Source: Tilletia caries
Lineage: Eukaryota; Basidiomycota; Exobasidiomycetes; Tilletiales; Tilletiaceae
Assembly (NCBI GenBank): GCA_032718865.1
Contig: JALUTQ010000041.1
Coordinates: 496,001-560,000 of the forward strand
Reading direction: 5' to 3'
DNA length: 64,000 nucleotides
Position 1 is the first letter of the stretch. Each line of letters starts with the position of its first letter. The notes beneath the pieces were generated by a model, which worked only from the letters and a program-made list of their open reading frames with translations, had not been told where the DNA came from and did not search any database. Positions 44,345 to 53,826 of this stretch are shown here, piece after piece. Made by a program: the position numbers and the translations under genes.

Positions 44345-46265
44345 ATGGATATCTACACTCGGTTTAACCTGCCGCCACCACTGCCTCCTTCGATCTTCTC
44401 GCGGGACCATGGACCTGGTCGAGCCCGATTCCCAGAGTTCTCCAGCGTAGACGAAGTCAGGCTCTTCATCTTCCGGATCGTCGTCTGGCCGGACACCAAG
44501 GACGCATACGTGACTCTGCCGATCCAAGTCGCGTACCTCTTGCTGCTTGGAGGATATGGTTCGTACGTGATCCTACGCAAGATTGCAGATCAGAGCTGGT
44601 GGCTGTTCCGGGTCTGTCCGCGGAGGAATGGCAACGTTATCATCCCACACACGCACAATGTGAGTTGAATAGTTGAACAGTTGAGCCGCTTGAAAATGTA
44701 TCATACAAGACAACATCTGACCATCAGTGCGATGTCTTTGACCCGAAGACTTGGACGCTCATTATAGGATTCTACGGTATGCTTTTGTGCATGTTGTACC
44801 TTGCAATCTTCGCCTACTACATCAAAGACGAGCCCTTGGCACACCGAGGCTTGATATTCACCCTATTGTGGACTCCGATTCCATTCGCTTCCTACTACCA
44901 AGCATGGGCGATCTCTTATGCAGATATCGACGGACGAGCAGCAAGCTTCGCAAGCGGCGGTTCGAATCTGGCAGCTTCGCATCGGAAACGAAAACAACTT
45001 CCAGCTTGGCTGGTGAACTGGACATGGGCGCTCCTTCCCTTCATCTCCATCGGTTCCGTTTTGAACACGGCACTACTGAGCGACCAGCAGTGGGAGACTG
45101 CCCGGCACGGATGGTATCAGTGGAGGTCAACGTATGCGAATGCCACGGAGATCAGCCGAGAAATGCTCCTGGACGCTCAGGACATCTGGACTTCGGAGCT
45201 GAGAGGCGCTCACTTCTACACGATCGGCAATATCATCTGGATCGTCAATCTCGTCGGCGGCGGAACGTTGCACGTCACTCTAGCCGGGCTGCTCATCTTC
45301 CGACTTCGTCGGCATCTCCAAACCCAACGCGTGCTACACGACTCAGTCCTCAGCCCTACCAAAGCGCAAAACCCTTCCCGATTGGAACTTGGAAACCCGA
45401 ACAGCGAGCTCAATCACAATCGATCCGCCCTCTCTGGCAACGAAGGCAGTCTGCCCCTCTCACCATCTACGCCGAGCAGCAGTTGGAGTCGAGAAGAGAA
45501 TCGTCCAAATGGGCCGACTGCGGTGTCTCCCTCTGCCGACGCGGGCTCTTCACAGCGCAAAGCCGGTCCCGCCCAGATCTTCAGTCGGCTCTTCAACAAG
45601 ACTGAGTGCAATACGGACGCAACGAAGAGATTCTTTCCCCCGGTCAAGCCGTCGAAGATTGTGACCACGGTACCCACACGTCGAGCTGAAAAGGTTCTTT
45701 TCTACTTCATCAGTATGTATACACTGTGGTGGCGACATTCCAGAAAGCTGAGATCATTAACACGTCTTCTCTCCTCTCCTATTGTGAACCAGTCCAATCC
45801 TGTGAGTACATCACTCCGCTCGCTCTATGCTCAGATCAAGTGTTGACCTAAGTTATTCTCACAGTGACCGTCTGCACCGCAGCGGCTATCTTTCTGTTCA
45901 TTCTACTCTACTTCACCATCGGCTGTGTGCCCATGCTCGAGGCAGGTCGACCTGATATCCTACACAATGTGGCCTGGCACGCGATCATGGTCAACACCTT
46001 CCTTTGCGGGACAGCAACAATAATCTCGTCAACGCACACCTACTTCGAAGATACGTTCGCGGCCTTGATGAACGGGGAGCTCCCCGCATCAGTACTGGCT
46101 GGTAATGCGCTCACACGGCCTCGGCTGCAACAGCCCAGCTTGCAGGAGCACGGGAGGACCAGGAGTTCGTCGGCGGCTTTTACTCAGGGCACAGCGACGC
46201 CGGACAGCGGGAGTGTCAACCCGAGCACGGTCACCCGCGAGCTGCTGCAACTGGCAGAGAAATGA
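44345..46265 (+). CDS. Seven-helix (GPCR-like) membrane protein B, 562 aa, with the same 9-nt microexon
   Basis: Exons 44345-44659, 44749-45712, 45793-45801 and 45865-46265. Start MDIYTRFNLPPPLPPSIFSR, topology and intron positions match copy A exactly. Helix 2 is LIIGFYGMLLCMLYLAIFAY and helix 7 IMVNTFLCGTATIISST. Exon 1 and the loop before helix 6 (45382-45805) are almost identical to copy A, whereas helices 2-5 and the last exon have clearly diverged. Both copies keep open frames and consensus splice sites, so both are likely functional. Ligand and role are unknown. Confidence 0.75.
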
Positions 46266-46804
46266 TAGTCTGCATGGCTCTGTGCCTGCGACGAGGGAGA
46301 CTGCCGACACTGGTCAATCTGCGGTGTCTCCCTCGTCTCAGAATCTAGTTTGCGGAGCCAGAGCGCGATAAAAGGAACAGCGCTGGAGCGGAGGAATCTT
46401 TCAAGACCCACTATTTATACACGTTCGAGCTCCCCAACACTATTTTGAGAATCGCAATTGTGCTCGTTTTGTATGCAGGATCGAACGAGGTTGGGTCAAG
46501 CGGTCAAGTTCGAATCAATGATGAGTACATATCAAGCTCAATCGAGCACCGCAATGAAGATCGGAGGCAGGGAGGCGGCGTCCAATCAATGATGTGGTAG
46601 TACAATCGGAACGGCAGCGATGCGACCGTAATATCAGGATGCACTCACATACTCGCAGCCAGATAGCAATAGATTGTTTTCTCACGTTCACGTCCTCGCG
46701 GCCTCGAGAACAAGCGACAGCCACTCGCGATACTCAGCATTGTTCAAGGTCGCTCAAGTCAGTGAAGTTTGCGTTGGAGACGAGCAACCGGGAAATGGAG
46801 TTAG
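46266..46804. other. Convergent spacer between seven-helix genes B and C
   Basis: The left part repeats the 3' flank of copy A (41470 onward). No gene is seen. Confidence 0.45.
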
Positions 46805-48465
46805 TTACATTGCGTTGTGCGATATAATATCGGTATCGTTCCTCCTGCGAGCATGGCCTGCGTCAGATGGATCTTGCATCTTTGCCGTCAAGCTAGAGCT
46901 GGTCCTCGAAGGCGGCTGCCTGTTCGTCATCTTTATCTGCTCATCATACCGTGACTGGTGGTCGCCAGATCGTCGGTTTTGGTCTTCGAGAGCCATCCCT
47001 CCGACCCGATAGGTCCCGTGCATCAACGTTTGGAACGCTTCGGAGCGATCCAAGAGCGCGTGGCAAACGAAGAGAAAAGTGCCCAGCGAAGTGGCGAGCA
47101 GCTGAGTCACCAGGAGACCGATGCCCAGAGCCCTCTCTGGATCGTTGATTTCGACTACATCTACCGAGATGACGGTGACAGCGAGGGCCAAACCGGCGAA
47201 AATCGCGGCCCCGATGTTGATAATGCCGGTCTGTATGCTGAATAACCAAAGGACCCTTCGGAAGCCCTTGCCGTCTCCTAGTGGTTCATGTCGAGCGGAC
47301 CCGGGAGCGACGTTTGGAAAAAGGCCAACCGTAGGGCTAGTGATCAAGACGTCGTCCTTCTCCTCGACGAGGACGGCAGTAGATGGAGGCAGCTCTGGGA
47401 ACATCTCGTACCATCGCTTCAGCCTTCCGTCAAATGGGGAGACATTGACCGATGTCGAGTATTCGATTCGAACCGTTCCAACGACCTCTCGCGCTTGCTT
47501 GATCCGAAGAAGCGCGGACAGATGTTGATGCAGTTTGATCGCAAGTCGGAAGGAGATTGTGCCGTATACGACAATGTAGCCGAGAAGGATGATGTACCAA
47601 ACCATCGTACCGATGACCATTAATTCAAGGGCGTTCCGTCGTCGCAGCCAAAGCTATTGAAGTATCGAGAGGCTCTGCTCAGCCATGACGAAATCCCACC
47701 ACGTCAATAGCATTCAAGACTCACCTCTTGTATCGATCTGATCAGCTCCTCCGAAAGTTCTGTGGTCCTAGACATCTCCGCCATCTTGAGGATAGCGTCC
47801 CGCCTCGCTGACTGATTCACAGCGTCGCTGAGAAATGCCGGGATGGCGACGATCACGGCCAGCACGGTTGGAGCCACGATCCAGACGCAATTGGCAGCAA
47901 AAGGCGACATTTTTGATCCTCCTGATTCCCGTTGAAAAAGCTCGTAGCGCTGCGAGCCCGGGACACGACCGTGATAGCTCGCCCAGCTCGACCAGCTCAT
48001 GGCATACGACAGTGGAATGAACTGAAGAATAATCCAAAGGGGCAGGTGCGGAGCCGGAAGATCTCGATGCAGGTAAGCGAGCTCGACAAAGGCCTGGGTG
48101 CAGTTGAGTAACAGGTAGATCGCCCCGAGAGTCGACCATACGGCGTTGTTGTTCGGTACGATCATGATCCCTTCCGGCGTCTTGAAGATTCGAAAGAACC
48201 ACCGACGTCTCTGCGCGTACAAAGAGACCTCCCAGCCCACGACGAAGATACACAAGACCGCGACAAGAGAGGCGAATGTTGTTCGTGCACCAGTCAGCAG
48301 GCTGTTATGGTGACAGACGAACATTTTGTCGAGGAAGTCCCTGGCATCTTGCACGGTCTGAAAGTCGGGCAGGCGCATCCGGACGGCGGGTCCATGATGC
48401 GAGAATACTGTTGGCGGAGGTGTCGGAAGCAAGTTAAATCGATCATAAATCGATTCGGAGGACAT
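46805..48465 (-). CDS. Seven-helix (GPCR-like) membrane protein C, diverged paralogue, 529 aa
   Basis: Exons (minus): 48465-47725 and 47653-46805. The N-terminus MSSESIYDRFNLLPTPPPTV parallels IYTRFNLPPP of copies A and B. Helices include FASLVAVLCIFVVGWEVSL, LPLWIILQFIPLSYAMSWS, CVWIVAPTVLAVIVAIPAFL, MVWYIILLGYIVVYGTISF and LLVTQLLATSLGTFLFVCHA. Where A and B have introns around the microexon, C reads straight through as VLWLFSIQTGIINIGAAIF, and the junction corresponding to their first intron (NNAVWSTLG) is also uninterrupted. The loop before helix 6 lacks the long Ser-rich stretch of A/B. Confidence 0.7.
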
Positions 48466-49278
48466 TTGCCGCTGTCACGTTCGGGGAACCTGGGAGCTGG
48501 CAAGGACACAGAGAGGGAGAATGAGAAAGAACGGGAGAGAGGGAGGGAAGGAGGATGAATGAGAGAAAGAGGAAGGGAGGAAGAATGCGAGAGAGAGGAA
48601 GGGAGGGAAGAGGTCGATCAGCGTTGAACAAGAAGGGTCAGCATTGTCTTTAAGACGTTCACTGTTCAGGGCAGGACATCAACTCAGCAATGGCCCATGC
48701 TCTGGACCTCACTTTCTGAACCGAGAGGCCCAAGCTCGTGACCGAGAGGCCCAAGCTCGCCAGGTGGACGGGATGTGTGCCTCGCCCTTGGATTAGTGAG
48801 TGGACTGTGAGCATGTAGTTGATTCGAGACACGGATGCCTCGTGCCTCCCAGCAGTCAACAGGTCTTAAGGAGAGACACGGACTCAGCAGAGGTCAATTG
48901 GGCAGAGGAGCGTCTCAAAGGCGATAAATGTGTCCCTCCGTTTGTGTGCTCCTTGAGAAAAGCGGTCAACGCGCACCTGAACCATTTCATGTTGTTGTTG
49001 TACCAAGACGTATGATGTTCGTTGTTGATATCTCCGATGTTCATGCAGCGGAAGATAATCGGTCGCGGGAAGAAGGCTTGCAAAATTTAAGTATTCTCAG
49101 TCGTCGTGGCTGCTGCTGTGACTTTTCGTCGGCGACCTTCACCGCATCTTGCTGCCGTCCATCCGGACTGACCTTGCCATTGTGACGGAAGGGGAAGGCT
49201 GCGAGCGGAGTTCCGACTGTGAATGGGCGGTGTCCAACCCCACGGCCGTCGTTTGGCGGAGAACGCAGAACCTCTTGG
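48466..49278. other. Upstream region of gene C with GA-rich tract
   Basis: A purine tract of GAGAGGGAGG-type repeats spans about 48510-48620, just upstream of gene C. No gene is supported in the remainder. Confidence 0.45.
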
Positions 49279-49565
49279 TCAATGCCCATGGGAGTTTCGA
49301 TCGGGTCCGCCAGCGCTGACGTCGGCGACAGCAGTGGTTGTATTTCCTCGTCGCCGCCGACGGATCTTGCCGTGCGGCCAGTAAGAACGGGGTGGTCGAC
49401 ATCTCGTGCGGTAACAGAGCTCGGAGAGGAGATAGCCCAAGGAAGATGGCAGTTCGTCGTGAAAGGTTGATTGCATGTGGTGGTAGAGAAGAAGATACAA
49501 CTTTGGGTTGAGAGAAGGGGAAAACTCGGACACTTTGCACGTCACCCTCCATCCCGCATGAATGC

Positions 49566-50492
49566 TCATACAAGGCGGAAGGTCTCAGCGCGCGTACGAG
49601 CCAGCGTCGGTGGTGTATCCGAAGGGGTGAACGCATTTCCGTCCAACTGTTGTGGACGCTCTCTCGCGCGAGATGCATCCGGCCCTCTGTCCTTGCCCCG
49701 GCCGAAAAGACTTGGAAGTCGGAATCGTACCTTTACGGTAGCAGAAGGTTCTCGGCTGGGCACGAACGCGGTCGACCATCGTCGGCGGTTGGGAAGGCAA
49801 GCTGCCGGCGCAGTGGTTCTGGTCGACGAGCAACGAGAGGTATCGAGACTCTGTCCACGCACGTTGCTGAGCTCGTACGGCGGCGGATCATCACTGACCG
49901 TGTCGAGATTTGCGGTGGTCCGACCTAGAGCTCCAACCGATAAGCGTCGCAGCTGGGACGAGATCAATGGGCGTATCCCGTCCAGACTCCATCGAGGCTG
50001 AGCTTTATCCGGCTCCGCTGTCCCGACGAGCATTGACTGCCGTGCCGGCTGGATTGGGGGTGGGATTATCACCTCCTCTGACCAACGCTGTTTGCGAGTC
50101 AGGTGGGGTACGTGCCATCGCTGTCCAGGCGCAAGGGGAAGTTCTTCCGGAGGCAATCGCACACTTGCCCGGCGCAAGACCGAGGCTGGCGTGTTTGCGC
50201 TTCTTGACGAATCTTCTCCCGTGAGGATGGCGGTGGTCGAAGGCGCAGCGGCGGCTGTCGATTGTGCGGTCAGAGCGCCGCTCGGCTGAGGATTTATCAA
50301 GGAGACCAGCCGAATAGAAAGAGGCAGCTGATGCCGCACTGCTGAGGTCGATTCAGGACCATCATCATCGTGCTGACCAAGTGTTTCATCGTGGTCCAAG
50401 CTCTGAGGACGGGGAGAGTCAACCTTGTCGTTTTGCATACTTGAGGGAATGTTTCGCAGCGGCGTCGTGGTTGAGTAATGTAGAGGAAGCAT
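49566..50492 (-). CDS. Hypothetical Pro/Ser/Arg-rich protein (up to 308 aa)
   Basis: An uninterrupted frame reads MLPLHYSTTTPLRNIPSS, then QLPLSIRLVSLINPQPSGAL, LPPEELPLAPGQRWHVPHLT, SDDPPPYELSNVRGQSLDTS and RRRWSTAFVPSREPSATVKV. It contains a PPPYE motif of the PPxY type and repeated R/K-x-S sites, suggesting a disordered regulatory or adaptor protein. M at 50438 (MQNDKVDSPRP) is an alternative start. The stop at 49566 follows FRL|GTATGAG, so splicing to a further exon (49279-49490 region) is possible. No known domain. Confidence 0.5.
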   Translation of the reverse strand: MLPLHYSTTTPLRNIPSSMQNDKVDSPRPQSLDHDETLGQHDDDGPESTSAVRHQLPLSIRLVSLINPQPSGALTAQSTAAAAPSTTAILTGEDSSRSANTPASVLRRASVRLPPEELPLAPGQRWHVPHLTRKQRWSEEVIIPPPIQPARQSMLVGTAEPDKAQPRWSLDGIRPLISSQLRRLSVGALGRTTANLDTVSDDPPPYELSNVRGQSLDTSRCSSTRTTAPAACLPNRRRWSTAFVPSREPSATVKVRFRLPSLFGRGKDRGPDASRARERPQQLDGNAFTPSDTPPTLARTRAETFRLV

Positions 50493-50649
50493 GGGTGGGA
50501 GATGTCAGAAAACAAATAAAGAACGTCAGTCCGCTCTGAGAAGAAAGAACATTGCGAAGGGCGTGCAACTTCATCTCATCTTGGAGACGCTTGGCTGGCA
50601 GTCGTGGTTCCTCTTGCAATTTCGTTCTGATGGACCATGTACCGGTTTC

Positions 50650-50713
50650 TATGGAACGCCGTTTTCACCACCTTCGCTTTTCCCTTTTCCCTTTTCGCTT
50701 TTCCCTTTTCGCT
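50650..50713 (+). repeat. Left terminal inverted repeat of the 9.1-kb element
   Basis: Tip TATGGAACGCCGTTTTCACC followed by TTTTC[C/G]C heptads. It is the inverse of 59668-59746 apart from two fewer heptads and one T/C change. Confidence 0.88.
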
Positions 50714-50837
50714 GCTTCAGCTTCAGCTCAGTTGGAATCTCCCGGGCCCCTCGGAACGGAGAGGAACGGGACTCAGTCAAGAGGTTTCCGACGCCAAAGG
50801 GAGTGTAGATTCATCGGGGATTAGGTAGTCAGTCGCA

Positions 50838-50956
50838 CGGGGGTGCGCGAGCACCGTGCGAGGACCCCGCACACTGACTCCGTGCGAGGTCTGCGCGCCG
50901 CAGCGTTCGTGCGGTGGTCGCGCACCCCCGCGCGAGCCCTGGGGCGCGCGCAGACC
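50838..50956. repeat. GC-rich nested inverted repeats (cruciform)
   Basis: CGGGGGTGCGCGAGCACC (about 50838-50855) is inverted as GGTGGTCGCGCACCCCCG (about 50913-50930), and GGTCTGCGCGC (50888-50898) is inverted as GCGCGCAGACC (50946-50956). The block is far richer in CG than its surroundings and sits ~200 bp inside the left end of the transposon. Confidence 0.7.
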
Positions 50957-51506
50957 GCGCGCAGGGCTCACCCATACCCCTTCTTCCATTGCAGCTCGCA
51001 CTCAGGCCTCGCACACAAGTCAGTAATGAACGAATGAATGAATGAATCAGATTCTATTCAATGTCAACTATGTATTGAGGGAAGAGATGCAACCACAGTC
51101 TATGGAGTATGGACTGGGGTGCTGGGTGGCGGGTGCATGATCGCATCAGAGTAAGTCGAGCGGAAAAAAAGGGAGCCGAGTCGAACAGGGATACCAGCCG
51201 AGCGTGCCGCAAATATGGTCGATGGAACATGCTGTGGAGTATGGCCTGTGTGCTGTGGGTGAGGGTTGAGGGGCTTGAGGGCTTGCCTCAAGTCATGGAG
51301 AAGACGCAACAGCGATGGCCCATGTCTGTCGGCTGTCCCGGGTCCACGTCCACGCCCACCTGTAACTGCTGAAGATGAAAATGACAGTCAGAGCCCAGAC
51401 TCCAGATTGAAGAGTTGCTACAGACAAACAGGATTCGATCAACACTGGTGCATCTGAGCCCTGACTCCTAAGGGAAATTCAGCATTCAGTCAGATTTTGA
51501 AAGAGG

Positions 51507-52035
51507 TCAGCGAGCAAGCACAAACGCGGGCACAATCTGCAGGTCTCCAATATCAAGAGCAGCTGCTGTCTGCTGAGCCCTGAGGTATGCAATCCGTTGG
51601 CCGTTGCAGTACTGTATCAAATCATGGTCACAGCGGCGAAGATAGAAAGAGAGAGGGTCAACGGTGATTACGGTTTGTGAAGAGAAAACAGTCAGCGAGT
51701 GCAGAGTGTAGCGTGCAGAGTGTTGCTGTCAAGAACTGAAAAGTGAGAAAAGGGCTGGAAACTCGAAGGAAGAGTTGAGAACGGGGCAGGAGGAAAGGGT
51801 TGGGGGAGTGTTGGACGTGTCACTTCACGACTCTTTCGTTTTCGTAGCACATACCTCCTCTCAGCAAATTGTCGTTCCCAATGCATTCCCAGGTTCCCAA
51901 CACCCGGACACGTAAGGTTGTAAGAATCTGGTAATCAGCAACAGAAACAGGAAAGGAGAGGATGTGAGTGAACGAGAATCTCAGCGTGAGCTCTGCGGGA
52001 GGGTTAACAGACAGCTCAGCGAGGCACTGTCGAGA
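51507..52035 (-). CDS. Unrecognised protein inside the 9.1-kb element (C-terminal two exons)
   Basis: Exon 52035-51829 follows a TACTAAC branch point and a CTCAAG acceptor: SRQCLAELSVNPPAELTLRF, then FTHILSFPVSVADYQILTTL, then VLGTWECIGNDNLLRGGMCY. A GTGAAG donor joins it in phase 0 to exon 51725-51507: QQHSARYTLHSLTVFSSQTV, ITVDPLSFYLRRCDHDLIQY, IAYLRAQQTAAALDIGDLQI, ending VPAFVLAR. The text is protein-like with no low complexity. An alternative donor GGAG|GTATGT would break the frame. The 5' exons are not resolved (a candidate LLLFLVVRVRPE segment lies at about 52115-52165). No family is recognised. Confidence 0.5.
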
Positions 52036-52352
52036 CTTGAGCACAAAGGAAAGGTGATGGTTAGCCAGTCAGTTAGTAGCCAAGAGCTATCTGCAAAATC
52101 AATCAATGAATCATAAATCAATGCAACCTCAGGTCGGACGCGAACGACGAGGAACAGAAGAAGGTTAGCACTCAGCAGGACGCATGCAGTACAGCGGTAG
52201 ACTCCAGCGGTTCACCGTTCAACCTACGGCATCGAAGCTGATTACGGTGTGATCTGCGGGGCCAGAAAGAACAAAAGGAAAATCAGCCGGTGGGTGGAGC
52301 TCAGTAAGCACTCAGCGATGGTCGATGGACGAGAGTGTGATGTGTATGTAGA

Positions 52353-52361
52353 AGTCCTTAT
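52353..52361 (+). promoter_or_regulatory. TATA-box-like element
   Basis: TTATAAAGG lies about 110 bp upstream of the ATG at 52467, between two divergent gene models inside the element. Confidence 0.5.
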
Positions 52362-52466
52362 AAAGGAACCGCTCTCACCTGATGCCCCCTTTACCAAATC
52401 CCCACTCTCTTGCTCCCAAGACCCAATCCCTCACCTGCTCGCCTCTCTGGCTCAATCACAGACACA

Positions 52467-52870
52467 ATGAGTCAGAAAGGAGTGGCGCGCAAAGGTACGT
52501 TCCATAGATCATAGGGTAAACTCACCAAAAGTGTTAGTGGCCTGTGCTGATTATTATTTTTGCGACTGTGTCCTGTGAAGGTGGACGAGGAAGAAGAGGC
52601 GGTAAGCAAGTTGCTGCTGCTGGGCGCCGCGGTGCCGACCTGGAACCTGCTTCCACTGCCGCTGGCGCTGCCGGTGTCGCGCCTACCCGAATCGAAACGA
52701 GCGCGCCTGGTGCGTCTGGTGCGCCTGGTGCTGCTGGTGCGCCCGATGCTGCTGGTGACGCTCGTGCTGCTGGTGCGCCTGGGGCCTCTGGTGCTGCTGG
52801 TGCGCCTGATGCGCCTGATGCGGCTGGTGCGGCTGGTGCTGCTGGCGAGAACGGCAAAGTAATGAAGTAG
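52467..52870 (+). CDS. Gly-Ala-x repeat protein inside the 9.1-kb element (105 aa, 2 exons)
   Basis: Exons 52467-52494 and 52581-52870 (GTACGT donor, GTGAAG acceptor). The product begins MSQKGVARKGGRGRRGGKQV, a basic RG-rich head, and then runs in three-residue steps (GAS GAP GAA GAP DAA GDA RAA ...), ending GENGKVMK. The regular Gly every third residue recalls collagen-like sequence, but Pro is sparse. The repeat at DNA level (GCTGCTGGTGCGCCT units) leaves long frames open on the other strand as well, so the coding strand is inferred from the spliced start, TATA box and basic head. Confidence 0.45.
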
Positions 52871-53017
52871 GGACGTCAGTGCCAGTTGTGGACCCATCGG
52901 AAGCACACATCAGAGTCTTCAAGCACATGGGTCGGTCTGGTGCCCGGTACAAGTGTGTTTTTCGGTTACTAGAGGCTTGCCGCTTGGACATGAGAGAAGA
53001 GGGGATGGAGAACGCAG

Positions 53018-53826
53018 TCATCGATCATCAGTCATAGGCGGGTCACCTGCGTCTTTGCTGACTAGGGGGGGTGTGAGGAATGTCCTGCGGGTACCATAAT
53101 CTAACCTGCCGCAGATGCGGTGGTAGTTAAGCATAGCCTCGGCGTGGTGGTCGACGGGCTGAAAGGTGCGAATGGTTTTTATTGAGCTGATGACGATCTG
53201 CGCCAACCTTTAGCCTGTGGTGCACGTCGATCAGGGTTCGACAATTGGATAAATTATGATTATTGTCAGCCTCGTCCCAATTTGAAAGTCAGAGGACTTA
53301 GATGGTTAACTTACGAGAGAGACTTGGTGTATGCTGCCCTTCGGTTGACAGATGGGCCGACTTCGTTGTCTGGAACCACAAACCCCTCCAGGTGCTGTTT
53401 CTGAGGCCGCCTGAGTCGAGGCTTGATGCGCACCTCGGATCCGTCGGGCGCTTCAACCGCTGCTTCCGCCTCCACATATTTTTTGGCAAGAAGCCGGGCC
53501 TGTTTAACCTCCTCTCGCTGCGCCGCCCGAAGCGCCTTTTGCTGGGCTTCGATCCGTTTGCTACGTAGCTCGTTGAGTGCCGTATGTCGTCGGTCGTTGA
53601 GTTGTCCGCGCCGATTGCGGAGCCGTAACATCTTGCGCTTTGGGCCACATGGTCGCCGATCCAAGCGTGATTCAGGCTGAACCCACGTGTGTGCTGCTTC
53701 CGTGACCGTTCCGGTTGACTGGGCTGCCGTTTCCGCTGCTGCCGCCGCCGCTGCCGTCGCTGCTGCTGCTGCTTTCTTTGCCGTCGCCGCTTGCTCACGC
53801 AGACGCTGCCGTCTTTCTTTCCGCAT
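53018..53826 (-). CDS. Unrecognised basic/coiled protein inside the 9.1-kb element (233 aa, 2 exons)
   Basis: Exons (minus): 53826-53315 and 53207-53018 (GTAAGT donor, AAAG acceptor). It starts MRKERRQRLREQAATAKKAA with a poly-Ala run, continues QLNDRRHTALNELRSKRIEA, then QREEVKQARLLAKKYVEAEA (helical, charged), then HLEGFVVPDNEVGPSVNRRA, and after splicing AQIVISSIKTIRTFQPVDHH and AEAMLNYHRICGRLDYGTRR. The N-terminal half is probably a long basic helix able to bind nucleic acid. No named domain. Confidence 0.45.

Noticed and set aside
52472..52906. Minus-strand Ser/Arg/Thr- and Ala/Pro-repeat frames opposite the Gly-Ala-x gene
   Set aside because: Products of the DNA triplet repeat; only the plus strand has a spliced ATG, a basic head and a TATA-like box.
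53018..53826. Idea that the K/R-rich protein is a Polinton capsid or protease
   Set aside because: No catalytic triad or jelly-roll pattern is visible in the sequence; the assignment would be guesswork.
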